20,705 nt of DNA from Aquincolibacterium sp964606385 (GTDB lineage: Bacteria > Omnitrophota > Omnitrophia > Omnitrophales > Aquincolibacteriaceae): the NCBI GenBank assembly GCA_964606385.1, contig CAZSFZ010000029.1:1-20705 (forward strand). The letters run 5' to 3'. The notes beneath the pieces were generated by a model that was not told the origin of the DNA, did no database searches, and was given only the letters and a program-made list of their open reading frames with translations. Position 1 is the stretch's first letter. Every line of letters begins with the position of its first letter. Shown here piece after piece: positions 10,601 to 19,600 of this stretch. The translations under genes and the position numbers were made by a program.

Positions 10601-13600
10601 CTGCCGGACGATCTCCAGGATCCTGGGATCCGTCCCCTGAACTGCAGGATCCGCCTTGAGTGCCTCGTCAACTTTTTGGGCAAGTTCCGCCCCATACGCC
10701 ATCAAGCGCTTAACCCGCTCCACTCGATCTTGAATCGCAAGAATAGCGTTAATCTCCGCATCGCCTTCCCACACGATCCCATATGCGATCTCGTAAGCCT
10801 TTTGCACTTTTTGACTTCGCGCAAGCTTGTCGAGCTTGGATTCCGGCCGCAATCCCGCCACGTCCTCCGGCGCAACACCTGCGGCCTTAAGCAAAGCATC
10901 GAGTTCTTGATCTCCGGTGCGGTCCTGAGCGAGCTGTTCATTCGTGTAAGCCTCATGAGCGTTCAAATAAGCCTGCCGTGCCTGCTCATAAGCGACCCGC
11001 AACCGATTCACCTCTTCGGCATTCAGGCCGTATTGACGCTCCGCGGCATCCATCGCCTGATAACGCTTATCCGCTTCACTACGGGTGGCTTCAACCACCG
11101 CTTCCGCTTTAAACTGCTTCAAACGGCCTTCAATTTCCACGCGGGCGGTTTCAAAATCATCGGAGGTCACGCTTGGAAATGCTTGTTTAAGATCGCTCAA
11201 GAGCCTTTCCAAAGCTTGCAATTGGGCAACACGGGAAGCAGCTGAATCAGTGGAACGAACAATGACTTTGACCTGCTCGAGGATCTTCTTGGAGATCAAA
11301 GCGACGATTTGACCTTGGAGATTGGAATTCAAGTTGAGCGAGGAAGCAATCGCGAGCAAGCTCGACAATTCCATCTCGCCGGCAAATTGATAATGCGCCA
11401 AATAATTAAGATAGAACTGGACCACCGCAGATTGATCGAGCATCGCAGCATCGCGGATCATCTGCCTTGAAAGAACGGAAACTGACGCGCGACGCAGGGC
11501 TTCTTTCTGTTCGGCTTCCGTAACGTCCGTCTTTCCGATCTGCGACGTGAGCGCCGACTGGAGGTTATCGCTCCGCAAATTCCCCATCAGCGATAAGAGC
11601 GTCGACAGGTAATCAAGCTCGGCACGAATATTCATATCCACCACCGGGCCCTGAACGCCCGCCTGGAGCGCGGCCGGCGTAACGGACGCAATCGGCATCT
11701 GCTTGAGGATCGCAACTCCCGCCGCTTCAAGATCCTGCAAGAGCGATGCTTTAATCCCGGCGATCTCGCCCATGAAATCGCGCTGGATCTGAAGCACCGT
11801 TTGCGGATTCGAATTCGCGACCTCCAAGGCTTCCTGCAATTTAGCAAGAGACTCAACGACCGCCTTGACCGCAGTCTGCCTTGCGGCAGGATTATTCGCC
11901 TGCAACGCAAGGCTGTATTCCCCGATAGATGCTTTAAGGCCTTCAACCGCTTGGGCTACTTCAGGACTCGCCTGCACATAGGGCGCTTGAACACTCAGGC
12001 GGAATTTTGGCGACAGGAATTTTTTCGCGGCGCTGTCAAACACTACCCGCACATTCCCCATGAACCCATAATCAACACCCATGTCCTCTTCCCATTCGGC
12101 TTCTGCATCCGCAGAAATACGGTCATCCGCCTCCCCCATCAAGGTATCATAAGTGGATTCCGCGACCCTTACCCCCTCCGCCTGTGCAGCTGCCGGAACA
12201 AGCTCGGAACGGGCTTGCACGGGCTCAGCAATTGTTTCGGCAGTATCAGCCGGAGTTTCTGTGGCCTCTGTTCCCGCATAAGAGACTGTCGGCGTGGGCC
12301 CTAACAGGGCATTAGCAAGCAAGATCTGCTCCACCTGCCGTGAAAGATCATGCGCCGTCCGGCCATCGATCAGCTCCCCATCAATCTGATGGCTCAAGAC
12401 CATGGCATTATGGGATTCTGCCCATCCTGACATATATTCATGCGCTATCACCACGGCCGCACGGGTACGATTCGCGGAGTCGTTCGACAGAAGGGCTTGT
12501 GCTACATCCGGACTCACAACCACAACCTCCTGACCATCGACCCGGTGACGGACCGCCGCCCAGCCCGACAGGCTATCGCTCACACCGATGACTGGTGCTA
12601 CATACCGCCCTTCGGACGGCCCAAGAATAGACTCGATGGCCAAACGAAGCTCCGCGGGCAGCGCAACGCGGGACGCGGGATCTGCCATAACGCGCGTCGC
12701 CATAAGATAAGCCGCGGCTTCCGTGACGCTCGCACCTGTAAACCCATGATCTGAACGGACTGTATAGTCAAATCCCCGGGCATGCGCAAGAAAACTCTCC
12801 ATTACTTTCATTTCGGCGGACTCTTCAAGTTCAGCTGTGCGATTCAAACCGCTTGCCGCCTGACGGGCTATGTCCTCCGCCTTGTCCTGTAAGAAAACTT
12901 TTTGTTGTGCCTTCGTAATATTGCCGCGATAGCTTTCCACCCAACCTTTCATGTATTCGCCCGCAATAGCCATGGTCGCTTCAGTAACCTTGAGGGCATC
13001 GGCACTTTCCAATTGCGCAGCCAGCGCAGGGCTTATAATGATCACCTCGGTTCCATCCTGAGTCGCCCCACCTTCCAAGCGATAACGCAACACCTGCGCT
13101 CCTCTCTCCCATTTCCCATTTACCAGTTTATTTCCCATAAAAACCGGATCTCCGACACCAATATAGGGCATGGCCGGAGCCTTCTCCGAACCGGGGCTTT
13201 GCGGCAGCGCAGCCATCACCGCCTTCTGCATCGCAACGCTCACGTTCTTCAGAACTGTTGTGCCTTTTCTGTCCTTCCCTTGAATAATTTGAATGGCCAT
13301 CTGTCGAACAGCGTCGGTATAAGCGTCACGGGAGTCCTTGCGCCCGGAAAGCTTCCAGGCGTCCCGGAACTCGCGGTTCAAAAGAGCCATTTCGATCTGT
13401 TGAATCGTTTTTCGGGAACCTTTTTCCGCCCGGGCATCGGATTCATACCAGGTCGCAGCGGCAGTCCATTCAAAAGCCACATCTCGGTTGAGATAGGGGA
13501 TCACGTCGCCGATCGCGCGGGCGACCCAGCGAGAGGCACTTTTCGTACCCTTAGTCTCACCCTCCATATTCAGGATATCTCCGAGCGTCAGGTCCGCGCG

Positions 13601-16600
13601 CGTATTGCCGTAAGCTCCCGCAACCGCCACGGTCCCGACCGCGATTCCGGTCACAACATCAGCAAGCAACGCCTCGCTCCACTGGGGCGCATCCGCAGCA
13701 AGACTGTTGTTGCCGAGCGCAAATTCGAGATTCTGAAAAAGCGAACGGATAAGGGTCGTATCTACGGAACCCTCAAGATCGGTAGCGGCTCTCAAAGCCG
13801 TCGATTGCGCTCCGCACAATTTCTCAACCAAAACCAGAAGCACCTTTGCATCCCGGGAGTTCGAAAAAGCGGCACGCCACATAGCAACTTTCTGCTCGGT
13901 TCTTAAAGACGCCGGCGTCAGCTTTTCAGCTTGCGCACTCCGCCGCACTACTTGTTGCACATAAAATTTTGCCATATCACGGCGGAAACCCAAAGACCGT
14001 ACAAACTGCGCCGGCAAACCAAGCTCTGCATAAAAATTCGCGCCAAAAGCATCGGCACGGATCGCAGCAGCGGTCTTCAGGACCCCGGAGAATTCGTCAA
14101 GATTGGCCCACGGCATGATTTCGGTCATCTCGGCCATCAGGTCCCCGAGACCGGCAACGATCGCTTGATCGTCAATGGTACGTATAAGGTCCACAAGAGC
14201 AACTCCGACACTGCTTATACCCAACGCATTGCTAATGGCTGTGATCCTTTCCGCGAGATAGAGCACATCTTTCTCGGCTCCAGCCTTCATCACGACACCC
14301 AAGATCACGTTCGCGATCGCCTGGGCGCTAACCGATTGCGCGTGGCTCCGCAATTCGAAGCTCAGCGCTTCTTTTTCATCCTGATTAAGCTCATTGAGCG
14401 ATGCCCCGGCCTGATCCGCCGGCAAGGAGACAAAGGGCGTTAATTCTGCCGCAGCGACCCCCGCATGCAATCCGTTAGCGAGCACGGCATTCGCGAAAAT
14501 ACCCGCTGAAACACCTTGCATTTGTTCGGAAGCCTGATGTGTGAAGAAATTCGAGGAAAGAGCCAGATCGTGGACCAACTGCGTGATAGCCGCTGGGGTA
14601 CCGGCAAGCGCTTTTTGAGCGATGCGAATCTGCGATGTCAAGTGGCCGACACCGGCAACTTCGAGGAATTCTTCGGCGCTAAGCTTCTGACCACCGCCAA
14701 CCTCATAAGTAGCGTCAAAGCCATTCCTCAACACCATGTCAATAGCCGCAACGCCCGCGATCCCATCCAAAAATGCGTCCTGACCGGAATCAGCGGCAAG
14801 TTCCATTCCAAAATCCATGAACGGATTGGCGCTTACCAGGCTCACGATGCCTTGCAGCCATGACTCACCGAACCGCGAAATCAGAGAACCTGCCATATTG
14901 GTCCCCTGGAGATTCGCGAGCAATACGGTTGTGATGCCCGCAAGCTTAGTCAATTGATCATAACCCTGGCTCATGGCGGTGTTTTTAAGGTCCGTCACCT
15001 TGGCGTTCTGGAGAATTCCGATCGCGGTTTTTAATTGCACTTGCTGTTCTCCGACATCAGAGGTGCTTTCCGCGGCGCTCATCGCATCCCGGAAACTCGA
15101 ATAATTCTGGGGCCCGAGCTCGTTCTGTAATTGCTCTTGAACTGCCGCATCCTGCATCCCCGACATAAATTGAGCGGCCGCCCCATAGTAGTCATCCATT
15201 CGCGCATTGAAATAAGCACTGCTTGCGTGTCCATCGGCAACATCGAATAACTCGACAAAGAATTCCTGCATACTGGGATCCATCCAGGACAGGAAGATAT
15301 TCCCCAGGATCGGCTCTTTAATCGTTTCCTCCCAGAAACCTCCGAAAAACTCCTTTACCTTCGTTGCTACCGCTCTGACAAATGAAAAACCCGCGCTGAC
15401 CCAACCCGCCGTCGGGCTCTGTGTTAAAAACCCTATGATCGCAGAATTGCCGATCGCTGTGGTAATGGGACTCGTCATGACCGCCAGGGCACTTCCCGTC
15501 CACGCAGTGATAAAACCTAAAAAGTTGAAAGCTGCGATAAAAACCCACTGCCCAGGCGAAGCCCAAGACTGAACCATATTCTGGAACCCGGTGCCCTGAT
15601 TGGTCGAGGCATACATGGTAAGGATATCTTTCCACATGCCGGAGGGAGAGAACCAGCCGCCGCCCTCCATTAACATGACATCCGCCATTGAGACCGAACC
15701 CCGCGACCAATCCCACTCCTGATCCCCGGCCGTAGTGCCCATATTCCACCAATTACTGACGACCATACTGAAATCGCGGACGATGTTGGCCGAGGTGTTG
15801 AGGATCATCGGAAGCTCTAAGGACAGATGGATCACTTGACCTAGGGCATACTTCCAAGCCAGGCCCTGCATCATTCGGATAGCCCCGGCATTGACGCCCA
15901 CGAATGTGACGCGGAAAGCCTCGGTGGTCCCCTTTTTCAGAAGTCCCTTTCCTATAAGGGCAGTAATTTCTTTCTGCGTCAGCTTGGCACCGGATGAGTA
16001 CATATAAGTGAGGCCACTTTTCAGCAACGCATCGTTTGTTTCCTTAGAAATAACAGTAGTAACAGCGCCTTTGGCAAATAGCCGGCTGCTGAACATGGCA
16101 TTTAATCCGCGCGCAACAAAGTTCTCGGAAGTCCCGATCCAGTTCGCAAGCGAGGCGGTCCAGTTTTTCAAAAGCGTATCACCGATACCCTTTTGCATGA
16201 GATTGTTGCCCCAGCCCCACGTGAAAGCCATGAATGCGACGTTAAAAGAATAGTTGAGGGTACGTCCGACCCAAACATGGTCCTCAGTCGCAAGCTGTTT
16301 GGCCGTATCCAAATTCCAGACATCATAATCGTTGGAGTAAGCCATTGCGGCTACTGCAGAGGTGTAAATAAAAATGCAGGTCGCTGCAACGCCAACCATC
16401 GACGACATGCTCACCGTGATAGTTGCGCCTGCAACTCCGGCTAGTCCGACTCCCAAAACAGTTCCGCCAGCGATCACCCAGCCAGCAAGAACAGCACCCA
16501 CAGCTGCAAAACCCGTGATCGCAATAACGGCAACCTGCCCTCCGGTCCCAGATCGCCACAAATCACCCATAGCCTCCAAAGGCTTATAGAAAATGGTGTC

Positions 16601-19600
16601 GGTGACATACTGCATGAACTCCGCGACCGTTTCGGTCCCGTAATCGTGATATTCGACTACCGACGAGCCGTTCACGGGATCCACATGGATCGTCATGCTT
16701 GTCGTCGCGTTGGCGTTGCCGGTTATTCCGATATTGAATTCACCGGTGATCGAAAGCATGTGATTATCGTTGTAAGTGACCGTTTGTTGGGCCCCGGACG
16801 CCAAATAGTTAAAAAGCGGAACGATCGTAAATGCCCCTCCCAGCAAGCAACCCCAGGAAATATCTCCGTTCTCAATACGGGTGCTTGAGGTCGTTTGCAA
16901 ATTGCCAAACTCGTCACGATATACGCTGAAATCGACCCATGATTCATAATACCCCGTAAAGAAACCGCCTTTATCCATGCGGACAGAACCGCCCACCAGT
17001 TCATTATTAGCGTCGAACCCGAGAGCCCATTTCTCATCATGGCGCTGCACGGTCTGATTCCACGAAAGTGCATCCCACAGCCCGCCGAACGGGTTAATGG
17101 TATTCAGGAAAACCTGAAATCCGCTCTTCGTGTCCGCATTAAAATTAACCGTTAAAGCTCCGTTGAACTCTTTAGGCAGCGTCACGCCTGCCAAGACCGG
17201 CACATTGATGCCGCTCACATCGCCCACGCCTTCACCGCTGAGAGTAAAGACCGTGACACTGTACCGGGCCCCCGCAGCATCCACATCCAGAGACTTATTG
17301 ATATTCATGCCGTTGTACGTCAGACGGTTAATATCGTTCCGGAAGGTCTCCGGAAGATTCGCGTATTCATAGATCCCGGACATGGAAAGGCTTTGCATCG
17401 ACTCCTTGTTGGTGGGATTGAAACTGATCGTCATCGAATTCGCGGCCGCGAGATTGTAGGTTTTGCCTAGATCCCAGCTGTTCAAAGCGTACACTGGGAT
17501 CCCGAAGCTCTGAGCAATATTCTGAACCAGATCGATCGCTACCGTGATGCCTTGGGTTCCGATCCCATCGACCCCAGATTCACTTAATGTGATCTGAAAA
17601 CCCGCCGTCAGATTTCCCGTCGAGCGATTGAACTCGTCGGTCGTTGAACTCAAGGTCATTCGGCCCGTCAACTTGATACCGTCCACAAGACCGGTATACG
17701 TGTGAAGAGCGGTGGTCATGGTTTGGCCGGTCGCAATTTCAGTACCACCACGGCTATACGTCACGAAACCCATTCCCGCGGAACTTACATCGGAGTCAAT
17801 CAGCTGCCGAGTCTCTTGATATGTTTCACCGGTCCTCAAGAATCCCGGTATGGCGTGAGTACCAGTAACTCCCGTAAAGCTATTGAGGTCGGTAACAGAC
17901 GTTAAAACCCCATAGATAAAGTCTTCGTAGCCGATATCCACTCCATAACGGGTACAAGATGCGGCGAGCTGTATCGAAAAATTTCTATAGGCTATAGCTG
18001 ACGCGGTCCACACAGACAGAGGTTTCAGCGTTGTCTTTGTTGCGGGATCTGAAAAAACGTTGCCATGCGCGATGACATCTTTCTGCCAAACCAATATAGC
18101 GGTTTCATATCCCTGAGCCGTGGAAAGATCCACCGTGGTCCCGTTCCGACGCGCAACATCCGCCATATACCCTAAGGTGATCTGCCCCTCGGTCGTCAAA
18201 AATTGCGCTTGCCAGACTTGGACCGTAAAATCGAGCCGGGCGTCATAAGATGACGGATTCTGCTCTGAGAAAGAGAAAATGAGAGAATCGGACTTAAGAG
18301 GATTGCTGGGATCCATCTTAAAGATGCCCGTTGAGCGGAACAGGTCAATGTTGATAAATGACGTTTTTCCCTCCACCTCGCCTTCTTTACGGTATTCAAT
18401 AGCAATCGATGATGGAAGATCCTGGGCAGCCACGCTTGCCCCGAGCGTTCCCGTCCTTCCGTCCACGCTTAACATGGTATGCGACAAGAGGCTGTTGATG
18501 GTAACCGGATTGCCAAAAGCATCTTTGCTGCCGGCAACGTTCAGGATATTCAAATGGGCGATATCCGAATAGAAATTCCAGCCGGTCGCGGCCAGCATAT
18601 CATCCGCATAGAAAACTTTGATACCGGTTTGTTCAAAGATCGCTTGATCAAAAGGAATCTCGATAAGAGTGCCCGTCGTCAGAGTTCTGGAGCTGCTCAT
18701 GACTGTCTTAAAATGGCCCTCGAAAGAATTCGCGAGCTCGGAAGCCGCAAAGGGATCATTGGAACTCTGAAGCGACTTATATTCCGGGGTTTCAGCAAGC
18801 CTGTAATAGATGAGCGATAGAGCCGCGGCATTCTCTCCGGTGAACATCAACGTATTCATGAACCCCGGACGCATGGCTCCCGCCCTGCCCGAAGAACCGG
18901 GACTCACAAAAGCCGGCCCACTACTCGCGGCAGCACTAGCTCTTTGATACGCAGCAAGCACCTCCAACCCTTTTGCGGTAAGCATAAAGGTGTCCGCCGC
19001 AATAAGGCCCTCGTTTATAAGCTGGGTCGATATCTGTTTAAACAGCTGTCCCGAGGTATCCTTCGATCCCGTAATGAAATCGGATGCGCCAACAAAATTC
19101 AGCGCCCGAGTGACCGAACCGCGAAGATCGGCCAAATACAACTTGATATCCGGTTGCCCATTAACGCTCACCTGCTCAAAACCCAAGATCGCATTATCTC
19201 GCGACCGATCCATCGCAACAATAAATTGACGTTCCACGCCATCCGTACCCATGACCGAGAAGCGGTATTGCTGCGACTGCTCTTTCATGAAATAAGATTC
19301 CAAGAGCGCTACCGCTCCCGCATTCAATCCGGTAAGAGTCATTTCCGGCGTCGTCGCCATCAAAGCGGGCTCCTGACCCGGTTGAACACCGAAGATGTTG
19401 GGGTTCGCCTTCACATAGCTAGTGATCTTTGCGGCAATGGTGCTGCTAAATTGCTGGTTCGTACTCCTGTAAGTAAGATTAATGTTCTGAAAGTTCAGCG
19501 TTTCGTCCGCGGCGAGCCATACGGTCGTTCCATTCAGTTGCGTTTTGATCAAAAGCGCATAGGAATTAAGATCGGGCAAACCGCCCTCGATCATTGGGGG

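Noticed and set aside
10007..11245. 412-codon plus-strand frame opposite the ATPase and coiled-coil part (also 12902-13906 and 18944-19882)
   Set aside because: These lie fully antisense to a frame with clear SecA motifs. Their translations are rich in Arg, His and Pro with no recognisable domain. They are shadows of codon composition.
6599..13210. Hexapeptide ALPQSP coded twice (6599-6616 and 13193-13210) by a shared 17-base string
   Set aside because: The surrounding residues do not align and the match is short. In 20 kb of similar codon use this can be chance.
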